6,781 nucleotides of DNA from Spirochaetia bacterium (lineage in GTDB: Bacteria > Spirochaetota > Spirochaetia > PWKH01). Shown piece by piece: positions 1 to 5,842 of the stretch. Below the pieces are notes generated by a model, which was given only the letters and a program-made list of their open reading frames with translations, had not been told where the DNA came from and ran no database searches. The stretch covers positions 1 through 6,781 of the forward strand of contig JAIPFS010000075.1 in NCBI GenBank assembly GCA_021736545.1, in the 5' to 3' direction. Each line of letters starts with the position of its first letter. The stretch's first letter is position 1. The position numbers and the translations under genes were made by a program.

Positions 1-60
1 AATCATTGGTAAAACGGCAAAGATGATAATTCTTCGTGTTTTTTTCTTCATAACTGTCAT
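1..60 (-). CDS. N-terminal fragment of an unidentified, probably exported protein
   Basis: Only the first 20 codons lie in the window; the gene continues past the left edge. It reads MTVMKKKTRRIIIFAVLPMI, a basic start followed by hydrophobic residues, which looks like the beginning of a signal peptide or membrane anchor. An internal ATG (position 51) could be the real start, giving MKKKTRR. It follows the stop of the beta-barrel gene by 17 bases on the same strand, so the two are probably co-transcribed. The ribosome binding site is weak (AGG about 9 bases upstream, within GGTTAGG). The function cannot be read from this fragment. Confidence 0.5.
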   Translation of the reverse strand, partial: MTVMKKKTRRIIIFAVLPMI

Positions 61-77
61 ATTAAAAAACCTAACCT

Positions 78-686
78 TTATTCATTTGTATATTGAAGGG
101 TAAAAGAGACCTGAAGGAAATTACCGAAAGCTGTTTGTGAAGAGCTGTCACCAAAATATATTTCCGGCATAAACCAGTAACTTGTTTCGACGCCCAATGC
201 CCATTTTTTTGAAACATGCCAGAGAGCCCCAGCCCTAGGTGCAAGAATCTGCCCGAAATAGACCTGATCAGTCAGATATTTATATGAATTATACACGCCC
301 CCGATCCCAAGGCTTAAGGGAAAAGTAAAATCACCGGAACTCGGGAAGTATGACATATTAAAAAGAATCGGCACAGAAATATATCGTTCCTGATTTACTA
401 CTTTATTGAATGAATAACCGACTTCAGCTCCTAAAGAAAAATCTCTGCTGGTGAAAATATCCCATCCTATACTTCCGTATCCGCCAATATTCAGTTTATC
501 TGTAGAATTGGGGAGATCTTCATCAAAAGGGAACCAGAGGAACAGCGGGAAATTCGGTCCTGCTCTGAATGAAAAAACTTGAGAACCCTGCTCATAATAA
601 TTTGTAATTTCTTCATCAGCTGAAAAAGCAGGGAAAAGTATAATTGTAAGAAATATAATGCAAGTAATTATTTTTTTAGTTTGCAT
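78..686 (-). CDS. Exported outer-membrane beta-barrel family protein (OmpW-like size)
   Basis: A 202-residue protein. Residues 1-23 form a signal peptide: MQTKK, a hydrophobic core, then PAFSA before the acidic DEE of the mature part. The mature protein alternates polar and aromatic/hydrophobic residues in short Gly-rich stretches (GGYGSIGWDIF, LGAEVGYSF, LSLGIGGVYNSY, WALGVETSYWF) and ends in a strand, LQVSFTLQY. This is typical of small 8- to 10-stranded outer-membrane barrels. I chose the start at 686 because AAGGAG lies 9 bases upstream and the signal peptide then begins at once; the longer frame to 752 has no ribosome binding site and spoils the signal peptide. It is divergent from folD. 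From memory, Treponema pallidum has an OmpW-like protein (TP0733) beside folD, so this could be its counterpart, but that is not proven here. Ligand or role unknown. Confidence 0.75.
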   Translation of the reverse strand: MQTKKIITCIIFLTIILFPAFSADEEITNYYEQGSQVFSFRAGPNFPLFLWFPFDEDLPNSTDKLNIGGYGSIGWDIFTSRDFSLGAEVGYSFNKVVNQERYISVPILFNMSYFPSSGDFTFPLSLGIGGVYNSYKYLTDQVYFGQILAPRAGALWHVSKKWALGVETSYWFMPEIYFGDSSSQTAFGNFLQVSFTLQYTNE

Positions 687-723
687 CAAAGCAATCTCCT
701 TGAGAAAAAATCTTGTGATGTAT

Positions 724-752
724 ATAGTATCTAACCATACCAATATTTGCAA
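724..752 (-). promoter_or_regulatory. Candidate sigma70-type promoter of the beta-barrel gene
   Basis: On the minus strand TTGCAA (752-747) is followed by a 17-base spacer and TACTAT (729-724), about 38 bases before the start codon at 686. The -35 matches four of six consensus bases and the -10 four of six. TTGCAA is its own reverse complement, so the same hexamer could in principle also serve folD on the other strand, but no good -10 is seen there. Confidence 0.4.
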
Positions 753-816
753 TGATCTATTATCTTAGAATTAAACATACAATGGCTTGTATTAGTAACA
801 AAATCAGGAGTCAAAA

Positions 817-1710
817 ATGGCCGAAATTATCAGCGGTAAAGAGATATCAAAAATTATAAAGAAAGAATTGACTGAAACTATAGCTGGCATGAAAAAAGAA
901 GGTATGAGAGCACCTTGCCTTGCGGTAGTTCTGGTGGGGGAGCATCCTGCGAGTATGTCTTATGTCAGAGGAAAACATAAAGCATGCAGTCAGGTAGGCA
1001 TCATTTCTAAAGATCTTCATTTGAGTGAAACTATCTCACAGGAAGAACTCCTGCAGAAGATCGAAGAGCTGAATTCGAATCCTGAAGTTGATGGTATACT
1101 TGTACAGCTTCCGCTTCCCAAACATATTAGTGAGGAGAAGGTTATTCAGTTGATTTCGCCTGAAAAAGACGTAGACGGCTTTCATCCAGTCAACTTGGGA
1201 AGAATGATGACTGGCATACCCAGCTACTTGCCCTGCACCCCTAACGGCATCCTCGAGCTTCTGAGAAGATCCGGCATTTCCACAGAGTCTAAAAATGTCT
1301 GTATTGTAGGGAGAAGCAATATAGTGGGAAAACCCTTGGCAAATATGCTTATGCAGAAAAACAGCAATGGTAATGCAACGGTAACAGTTTGTCACTCCCG
1401 AACAAAGAATATCAGCCAATTTACTAGGGAGGCTGATATTGTTGTTGCTGCAATTGGTAAGGCTGATTTTCTGACTAAAGATATGATAAAAAAAGGTGCA
1501 GTTGTTATTGATGTCGGAATAAATAGAATTGAGGATGCTTTAAAAAAGAGAGGATATCGTTTAAAAGGTGATGTGAATTATGAGGACGTGTTTGAGAAAG
1601 CTTCCTACATCACTCCCGTTCCCGGCGGTGTCGGACCTATGACCATAGCAATGCTGATGGTCAATACCCTGGATGCATCCAAAAAACATCAAAGAGGGGA
1701 GCATGCCTAA
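817..1710 (+). CDS. folD: Bifunctional methylenetetrahydrofolate dehydrogenase / methenyltetrahydrofolate cyclohydrolase
   Basis: A cytosolic C1-folate enzyme that interconverts 5,10-methylene-, 5,10-methenyl- and 10-formyl-tetrahydrofolate using NADP(H), supplying formyl groups for purines and initiator tRNA. It is 297 residues, close to the family's usual 280-300. Family signatures in order: SYVRGKHKAC (Tyr49 and catalytic Lys53), DGILVQLPLP (Gln97), KDVDGFHPVN (Asp120), PCTPNGILELL, the dinucleotide-binding GRSNIVGKPLANML, CHSRT, DIVVAAIGK, VIDVGIN, GDVNYEDV and the C-terminal ITPVPGGVGPMTIAML. All catalytic positions of the E. coli enzyme appear kept. The start is set by AGGAG 6 bases before the ATG. 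It is the first gene of a plus-strand operon, and its last 8 bases overlap the miaB start. No clear promoter is visible in 753-816. Confidence 0.97.
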   Translation: MAEIISGKEISKIIKKELTETIAGMKKEGMRAPCLAVVLVGEHPASMSYVRGKHKACSQVGIISKDLHLSETISQEELLQKIEELNSNPEVDGILVQLPLPKHISEEKVIQLISPEKDVDGFHPVNLGRMMTGIPSYLPCTPNGILELLRRSGISTESKNVCIVGRSNIVGKPLANMLMQKNSNGNATVTVCHSRTKNISQFTREADIVVAAIGKADFLTKDMIKKGAVVIDVGINRIEDALKKRGYRLKGDVNYEDVFEKASYITPVPGGVGPMTIAMLMVNTLDASKKHQRGEHA

Positions 1711-3016
1711 GAAATTTTGGATAGAAACTTACGGCTGTCAAATGAATTTTGCTGAATCAAGTGCTCTTGAAATTGATTTGCTGAAGCAGGGATTTGTACA
1801 CGCTTCCCATGAAGAGGAGGCGGATGTTATCATCATAAACACCTGTTCCGTCCGGCAGACTGCAGAAAATCGGATTTGGGGGCGTTTAGGACATTACAGT
1901 CATCTGAAACAATCAAAAGATCTGCAGCTTATATTAACTGGATGTATGGCGGAGCGTTTGAATCAGCAGAAAGACAAGAGAAAGGAACTTAATGCTGTAG
2001 ATACAATAATTGGAACAAACGGCAAAAATCACATTGCAGATATTTTACGTGAGGATGCAAGTACTACTCGGGAAGGGGATGATTTTCAAACCTATGAATT
2101 CAAGGCCTGTCATCTAGAACCCGGTGCTCATAAAGCTTTTATCCCGATTATGAATGGATGCAATAATTTCTGCAGTTACTGTATAGTTCCATATGTCCGG
2201 GGAAGAGAAATTTCACGTTCTCCTGAAGAAATTTTTGATGAGATCAAGAGACTTGAAGATAAGAATGTAAAAGAAATAGTGCTGCTTGGGCAGAATGTTA
2301 ATTCCTATGCTAGTATATATAAGGGAAAGAGATTTTCATTTTTAGATCTGCTGCATGAAATAGCAATGCGAATTTATGATATTTCATGGATACGGTATTT
2401 AAGTCCGCACCCTAAAGACTTTCAACCCGGTATAATTGATCTGACAAAAGAATTTGATAGTATTTGCAGTCATATTCATTTACCCGTTCAGCATGGTTCT
2501 GATAAGATTCTAAAATCAATGAATAGAAAATATACTGTTCAGGATTATCTGGAAATCATTAATACCTTTCGTGAAAAAATTCCGTCCATGACATTCTCTA
2601 CAGATTTACTGATAGGTTTTCCTGGAGAGACGGAAGAGGATCTTGAAGAGACCATGAATTTTCTTAAGAAAGTTAGGTTTTCTGATGCTTTTACCTATTA
2701 CTACAATCCCCGGGAAGGAACTGCAGCTACAGAATTTGCCGGGCAGCTTGACGAGACAGTAAAACTGCAGCGCTTAAAAAAGGTGATTGATCTGCAGAGA
2801 ACAGTTTCTCATGAAGAAAAACAGAAAAGACTCAATGGATATGAAAAAGTTTTTGTTGAATCTGTTTCAAAAAAAGATAATAATACATTATTAGCTCGAA
2901 CTGAACATGATGATATGGTTCTCATTCCAAAAAATGATTACAGCATTGGAAAATTCTACACAATTTACCTGAAAGAGCTTAAGGGGAATACCTTTTTAGG
3001 CGGTGAATGCAAATGA
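1703..3016 (+). CDS. miaB: tRNA-2-methylthio-N6-dimethylallyladenosine synthase
   Basis: A radical-SAM methylthiotransferase that converts i6A37 to ms2i6A37 in tRNAs reading UNN codons. It is 437 residues. The N-terminal UPF0004 domain has the three cluster-binding cysteines Cys12 (YGCQMN), Cys48 (NTCSVR) and Cys81 (TGCMAER). The radical-SAM motif is CNNFCSYC (Cys153, 157, 160), followed by IVPYVRGREISR, which is typical of MiaB rather than RimO or MtaB. A TRAM-like domain fills roughly the last 60 residues (VFVESVSKK to NTFLGGE). I chose ATG 1703 because GAGGGGAG lies just upstream and MPKKFWIETYGCQMNF matches family starts; the frame extends 10 codons further inside folD without a ribosome binding site. 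It overlaps folD by 8 bases and the next gene by 4, so coupled translation is likely. Confidence 0.96.
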   Translation: MPKKFWIETYGCQMNFAESSALEIDLLKQGFVHASHEEEADVIIINTCSVRQTAENRIWGRLGHYSHLKQSKDLQLILTGCMAERLNQQKDKRKELNAVDTIIGTNGKNHIADILREDASTTREGDDFQTYEFKACHLEPGAHKAFIPIMNGCNNFCSYCIVPYVRGREISRSPEEIFDEIKRLEDKNVKEIVLLGQNVNSYASIYKGKRFSFLDLLHEIAMRIYDISWIRYLSPHPKDFQPGIIDLTKEFDSICSHIHLPVQHGSDKILKSMNRKYTVQDYLEIINTFREKIPSMTFSTDLLIGFPGETEEDLEETMNFLKKVRFSDAFTYYYNPREGTAATEFAGQLDETVKLQRLKKVIDLQRTVSHEEKQKRLNGYEKVFVESVSKKDNNTLLARTEHDDMVLIPKNDYSIGKFYTIYLKELKGNTFLGGECK

Positions 3017-3342
3017 TATGGAAAATTATTGTATATGTCCTGATAATTGCATTACTTGTACTTTTTATATCCTTCAATATTAGTAATGTTACTGATGTTT
3101 CTTTAATTTTTTATACAATACCGAATGTACCTGTATATGTTACAATTTTTATTTCAGTGTTATTAGGTTGTCTTCTTATGGCAATTGTTTTTCTTTTTAG
3201 TAATCATAAGTCCAAAAAAAATAAAAAGAAAAAAGAGGCTTTGCATGATACTGTGGATGTGGATAAAAAATTTGAAGAAAATTTTGCTGATTTAGAACAG
3301 TTAGAGAATAATAAGAAACAGAAAAAGAAGAAAAACAAGTAA
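3013..3342 (+). CDS. Small two-helix membrane protein, LapA/DUF1049-type
   Basis: About 109 residues. Two transmembrane helices (about 5-21 and 41-63) flank a short loop with SFNISNVTDVSLIFYTIPNVPV, the layout of the LapA domain (a short segment after helix 1 resembling FxxxNxxxVxLxF, then helix 2 with LLGCLL). A very Lys-rich, predicted cytoplasmic tail follows (KSKKNKKKK, later KKQKKKKNK), with an acidic, possibly coiled segment between. LapA proteins in proteobacteria help control lipopolysaccharide assembly; that role should not be assumed here, particularly if this is an LPS-lacking spirochaete. ATG 3013 forms an ATGA overlap with the miaB stop and has GGTGA 6 bases upstream; ATG 3007 is an alternative adding Met-Gln. 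Last gene of the folD-miaB operon. No strong terminator hairpin follows it. Confidence 0.7.
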   Translation: MIWKIIVYVLIIALLVLFISFNISNVTDVSLIFYTIPNVPVYVTIFISVLLGCLLMAIVFLFSNHKSKKNKKKKEALHDTVDVDKKFEENFADLEQLENNKKQKKKKNK

Positions 3343-3363
3343 CGGAGAAATTTAAAAAAATTA

Positions 3364-3444
3364 ATGATTCTAGTTGAAGAAGCTATGCTTGAAGAAGTTT
3401 ATCCTGCATTCATGTCTTATTTCTTAGTGAAAATTTATCATTGA
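3364..3444 (+). other. Possible 26-codon small ORF, in frame after the LapA-type gene
   Basis: ATG to TGA, reading MILVEEAMLEEVYPAFMSYF then LVKIYH. It lies in the same frame as the preceding membrane-protein gene, 21 bases after that gene's TAA, with no further stop between. It contains two copies of TTGAAGAAG (3374-3382 and 3389-3397). The only ribosome-binding-like sequence (GGAG, 3344-3347) is 16 bases away, which is too far. It may be a chance ORF, a decayed gene tail or a readthrough extension. No homology is recognised. Confidence 0.15.
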
Positions 3445-3454
3445 AAAGCATCAA

Positions 3455-3811
3455 TGGAGGTGGCGGGAATCGAACCCGCGTCCTAATGGGCAAGGCAAGG
3501 AAGTCTACAAGCTTAGTTCCGTTTTATTGTTTCCAGTATAACGTAGTAACAGAACGAACAATATTATACTGTATCCCATAAATTTCCTTAGTAGATATTG
3601 GGAATATCTATAAGTAAGCTCTGTAGTCTTTCAGAAAAATCAGGATTCAGAGCACTTCCTGAAAATCCGTGACTGCGTTATTTATGCAGCCAAAGCAAAG
3701 TCTGCTTGATTATTATTGTCAGCAGTTAAATTAATAGCCAGTTTAGGAGTTAGCTAGCTCCGCTTGCATTCATTACCTGTTCATACCATCAGTCGAAACC
3801 TGAACACCCCC
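3455..3811 (-). ncRNA. ssrA: tmRNA (transfer-messenger RNA), one-piece
   Basis: Trans-translation RNA that with SmpB rescues ribosomes stalled on broken mRNA and tags the product for proteolysis. The 5' end is GGGGGUG, then the conserved UUCAGGUUUCGACUGAUGG and UGAACAGG. The 3' end has a T-arm (GCGGG, loop TTCGATT, CCCGC) and CACCUCC, which pairs with the 5' GGGGGUG over 7 base pairs (one G-U), plus discriminator A. Length is 357 bases. CCA is not encoded (TTG follows the A), so it must be added. Inside are a PK1-like stem (GGAG with CTCC), the tag frame, a stem TCAGGA/TCCTGA, a perfect 8-bp hairpin TAGATATT-CCC-AATATCTA at 3592-3610, and CAGTATAA pairing with TTATACTG, consistent with the usual pseudoknot series. 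No clear terminator is seen downstream. Confidence 0.97.
3682..3723 (-). other. tmRNA proteolysis-tag reading frame
   Basis: The resume codon GCT (3723-3721) opens a frame ADNNNQADFALAA ended by TAA (3684-3682). With the Ala carried by the charged tmRNA, the predicted tag is AADNNNQADFALAA. The C-terminal ALAA is the usual recognition end for ClpXP-type proteases and for ClpX. The Asn/Asp-rich front half is longer than the E. coli tag (10 encoded residues there, 13 here). Confidence 0.9.
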
Positions 3812-3823
3812 TGTCTGCATTGT

Positions 3824-3852
3824 AATATAATAAAAATAAGGAAAAAAAACAA
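3824..3852 (-). promoter_or_regulatory. Sigma70-type promoter of ssrA
   Basis: TTGTTT (3852-3847), a 17-base spacer and TATATT (3829-3824) on the minus strand. The -10 ends 12 bases before the mature tmRNA 5' end. This allows transcription to start near 3817 and a short leader to be removed, as expected for RNase P processing. It lies entirely between the stop of the winged-helix regulator gene and ssrA, so ssrA can be expressed independently of the operon upstream. Confidence 0.6.
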
Positions 3853-3860
3853 TGCATCGA

Positions 3861-3880
3861 GGCTTTTGATTTAGGCTTTT
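3861..3880. repeat. Short direct repeat upstream of the ssrA promoter
   Basis: GGCTTTT at 3861-3867 and again at 3874-3880, separated by GATTTA (13-base period). Relative to an ssrA start near 3817 this lies at about -44 to -63, a usual place for an activator. Direct repeats are the typical target form of OmpR-type winged-helix proteins, one of which is encoded immediately upstream. Binding is inference only, and a 7-base repeat in AT-rich DNA can be chance. Confidence 0.3.
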
Positions 3881-3888
3881 ATATGAAA

Positions 3889-4542
3889 TTACTTGTTTCC
3901 GCAAATCATATACCCTTTACCATGTATTGTCTTGAATATAACTTTATCAGCTTCAATATTGAGCAAAGTTCTTACTTTTTTTCTTAGCTTGAACATACAT
4001 ACATCCAAACTTCTAGAATTCTCTTTAACTCCCTTTTTACATATTTGCTGTTTAAGGAATCCCCTGCTTACACATATATTTGGAAAAAATGAAAAAATTT
4101 GAAGAAGTTCATACTCAGAACTTGTAATCTCAATAGTATTATTTTCCGTAAACATACATTTGCGATTAAAATAGAAACGTGTATTGGTAATATCAAAATA
4201 TTTCTTTCTTCTATACTTATTTATTTTGTATAATAGTTCATCAGAAGTGCAGGTTGCAAGAACAGCATCAGAGAACTTGAAGAAATCGCATAACCTAAAC
4301 ACTGATACGTTCCCAATGATAATACAATTAGTATTATGGTTCATTGAAATATAGTTTAATGCTGTTTCCAGGAACTCTTCAGATAAGATTATTAAATCAT
4401 ATGTCTCTTCAGAATTCGGTTTTTTAGTAAAAATAATATTTATTTGAGGATTATCTATTGCTATTGCAGAACTTAAATGTTTATAGACGTATGAATCACC
4501 TATCCATAAGATGGGTATAGACACGCGCTCTTTATTATTCAT
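3889..4542 (-). CDS. OmpR-type winged-helix regulator with a degenerate receiver-like N-terminus
   Basis: A 217-residue predicted DNA-binding protein. Residues about 120-217 match the OmpR/PhoB winged-helix effector domain: ITSSEYELLQIF, then NICVSRGFLKQQIC, recognition-helix region RSLDVCMFKLRKKV, and the wing KTIHGKGYMI. Residues about 9-113 have receiver-like length and pattern (ILWIGDS at the first strand, YDLIILSEEF at the third). The phospho-acceptor Asp is replaced by Ser54, only one acidic residue (Asp16) remains at the first strand, and the conserved Thr/Ser and Lys positions are not recognisable, so His-kinase phosphorylation is unlikely. Start: ATG 4542 overlaps the upstream stop as ATGA, with GGAG 8 bases ahead; a GTG at 4551 is possible but poorly placed. 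Partner gene upstream, ssrA downstream. Targets are unknown. Confidence 0.85.
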   Translation of the reverse strand: MNNKERVSIPILWIGDSYVYKHLSSAIAIDNPQINIIFTKKPNSEETYDLIILSEEFLETALNYISMNHNTNCIIIGNVSVFRLCDFFKFSDAVLATCTSDELLYKINKYRRKKYFDITNTRFYFNRKCMFTENNTIEITSSEYELLQIFSFFPNICVSRGFLKQQICKKGVKENSRSLDVCMFKLRKKVRTLLNIEADKVIFKTIHGKGYMICGNK

Positions 4543-5717
4543 ACATTCCACTCCATATTTCTATATTCGGACATGATCGAATCAATATCCTCTAAAGAAA
4601 TAACCGGCTTTTCAATATTCTCTATCTCCTTATTAATAATAATTCTTTTTAAGATAATAAATAATTCTCGAATGTTTCCTGGCCATTTATATCTTGTTAA
4701 GCGATTTGAAGCTTCACTGCTTAATTGGATATTACTGTTATTCTTTTTAATAAAATAATTTGCGAGAATTGGTATATCGGTTTTTCTTTTTCTCAATGGG
4801 GGAATATGTATATGAAGAACGGAAATTCTATAATATAAATCCGAACGAAAAATCCCTCTCTTCATTTGTTGAGAAAGATTTTTATTAGTTGCAGTTATTA
4901 ATCTTGTATTAACTTTTATTTTTTTAGTTCCCCCTAATCTGGTAAATGTATGGTTTTCAATAACACGTAATAGTTTTGCCTGAATAAATTTGGGCATATC
5001 ACCAATTTCGTCAAGAAATAAAGTTCCAGAATCAGCAATTTCCAAATACCCTTTATGAGTTAAATCAGCACCTGTGAATGCACCTTTTTCATGTCCGAAA
5101 ATTTCACTCTCCACAAGGGAACTAGGAATTGCAGTGCTGTTAACTGGGGAAAAGTTTTCTTCATATCTTGAAAGATCATGCAGCAATTTTGCTGCTACAT
5201 CTTTTCCCGTACCTGTTTCACCTGTTATTAAAACTGGTTCGTTAAGTCCAGCATAGCTTTGAATTAAGTTTTTAACTTCAATAGCTTCCTGGCTTAAACC
5301 AATAAATCTTTCTCTTATTTTTTCATTTAGTTCTATAGTATTTTTATTCCTGGTAATAAAAAAACTACTCAGACATTTTTGCAGTGTTTTTTGAAATACA
5401 TGTAATTGAAGAGGTTTTTTGTTAATAAACACTTTCCCAAGACCAGAAAGATTTAATTCTTTATCATCTGGAAATTTATCGATCACTATAATCAATGGGG
5501 GATGATTTACGGGTTTTGTAAAGCTTGAAATAGCTGCATTAAAAGACATTTCTTTTATGCCGGTATTGAGTATTACGAGATCAAAATTATTTTTCTGAAA
5601 ACTGTTAAGCCCTGATGCATAATCAAAAAATGATTTACAGGAAATATTTTTGAAATATTCTTGAAAAAAAGTATGTGTCTTAGGATCATCATCAATTATT
5701 AAAATAGAAGGTGTCAC
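4539..5717 (-). CDS. Sigma54-activating AAA+ regulator with pseudo-receiver and no DNA-binding domain
   Basis: A 392-residue NtrC-like bacterial enhancer-binding protein. The receiver domain is residues 1-120: the acidic triad DDD (9-11) and a Lys-Pro near 101-102 remain, but the phospho-acceptor is Asn51 (VILNTG instead of VILDxG) and Asp80 sits where Thr/Ser is usual. The AAA+ domain is complete: Walker A GETGTGKD (166-173), GAFTGA loop (212-217) for sigma54 contact, Walker B TLFLDE (232-237), sensor TNKN, arginine-finger region FRSDLYYR (290-297), sensor II WPGNIREL (345-352). After about 40 more residues it stops, without the Fis-type helix-turn-helix usual in this family. The start is GTG at 5717 with GGGAGGA 5 bases ahead; an upstream ATG (5780) lacks a site and adds 21 non-receiver residues. 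It is translationally coupled to the winged-helix gene, which may supply DNA binding (inference). Confidence 0.9.
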   Translation of the reverse strand: MTPSILIIDDDPKTHTFFQEYFKNISCKSFFDYASGLNSFQKNNFDLVILNTGIKEMSFNAAISSFTKPVNHPPLIIVIDKFPDDKELNLSGLGKVFINKKPLQLHVFQKTLQKCLSSFFITRNKNTIELNEKIRERFIGLSQEAIEVKNLIQSYAGLNEPVLITGETGTGKDVAAKLLHDLSRYEENFSPVNSTAIPSSLVESEIFGHEKGAFTGADLTHKGYLEIADSGTLFLDEIGDMPKFIQAKLLRVIENHTFTRLGGTKKIKVNTRLITATNKNLSQQMKRGIFRSDLYYRISVLHIHIPPLRKRKTDIPILANYFIKKNNSNIQLSSEASNRLTRYKWPGNIRELFIILKRIIINKEIENIEKPVISLEDIDSIMSEYRNMEWNV

Positions 5718-5722
5718 AAAAT

Positions 5723-5729
5723 TCCTCCC
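5723..5729 (-). promoter_or_regulatory. Strong ribosome binding site that fixes a GTG start
   Basis: GGGAGGA on the minus strand, 5 bases before GTG (5717-5715). It decides the start of the sigma54-type regulator in favour of GTG and against the upstream in-frame ATG at 5780. Confidence 0.8.
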
Positions 5730-5745
5730 AGAAGAAAATTTATGA

Positions 5746-5836
5746 TAAGTATAAGTAACAAACCTTCTGAAGGGAATCACTCTTAAGAATTAGCAAGTTT
5801 TAAGTATATGAAATATGTACTTAGTATTAAGTATAT
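5746..5836. repeat. Three copies of TAAGTATA ahead of the regulator pair
   Basis: TAAGTATA occurs at 5746-5753, 5801-5808 and 5828-5835; the last two extend to TAAGTATAT and start 27 bases apart. All lie between the end of smpB and the regulator start codon, and the third covers the smpB stop. They could be operator copies for the winged-helix protein (autoregulation), but the region is AT-rich, so chance must be excluded. I found no convincing -35/-10 pair and no -24/-12 (GG-N10-GC) sigma54 promoter here; TATACT or TATCAT near 5740-5755 could act as a weak -10. Confidence 0.3.
5763..5773. repeat. Small perfect inverted repeat CCTTC-T-GAAGG
   Basis: An 11-base palindrome with a single central base, about 46 bases upstream of the regulator GTG start. 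Possible operator half-sites or a small hairpin in the leader. No protein can be assigned. Confidence 0.3.
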
Positions 5837-5842
5837 TTCATA
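5807..5842. repeat. 10-bp inverted repeat across the smpB stop codon
   Basis: TATGAAATAT (5807-5816) and ATATTTCATA (5833-5842) are exact reverse complements separated by 16 bases; the right arm lies in the last smpB codons and the loop holds the stop. An overlapping alternative pairs TAAGTA (5801-5806) with TACTTA (5818-5823). The stems are almost all A-T and no U-run follows on the minus strand, so it is a poor intrinsic terminator. An mRNA 3'-end structure or protein-binding site is possible. Confidence 0.35.

Noticed and set aside
1036..1419. Minus-strand 127-residue ORF inside folD
   Set aside because: Antisense to a fully conserved folD; no family features and no ribosome binding site seen.
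3376..3392. AAGC-TAT-GCTT as a terminator of the folD operon
   Set aside because: Only a 4-bp stem and no T-run follows.
3455..3480. ssrA 3' end as an integration site of a mobile element
   Set aside because: ssrA 3' ends are common attachment sites, but I found no second copy of the 3' sequence and no integrase in the window; the regulator pair lies on the 5' side.
3592..3610. Perfect 8-bp hairpin TAGATATT-GGG-AATATCTA as a separate element
   Set aside because: It lies inside tmRNA and is explained as one of its internal helices.
3893..4102. Plus-strand 69-residue ORF
   Set aside because: Antisense to the winged-helix domain of the OmpR-type gene; composition is that of a complement.
4573..4758. 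Plus-strand 61-residue ORF
   Set aside because: Antisense to the conserved C-terminal AAA+ region.
5074..5256. Plus-strand 60-residue ORF
   Set aside because: Antisense to the Walker A/GAFTGA region of the AAA+ regulator.
5718..5780. N-terminal extension of the AAA+ regulator to ATG 5780
   Set aside because: No ribosome binding site, and the 21 added residues do not belong to a receiver; GTG 5717 has an excellent GGGAGGA.
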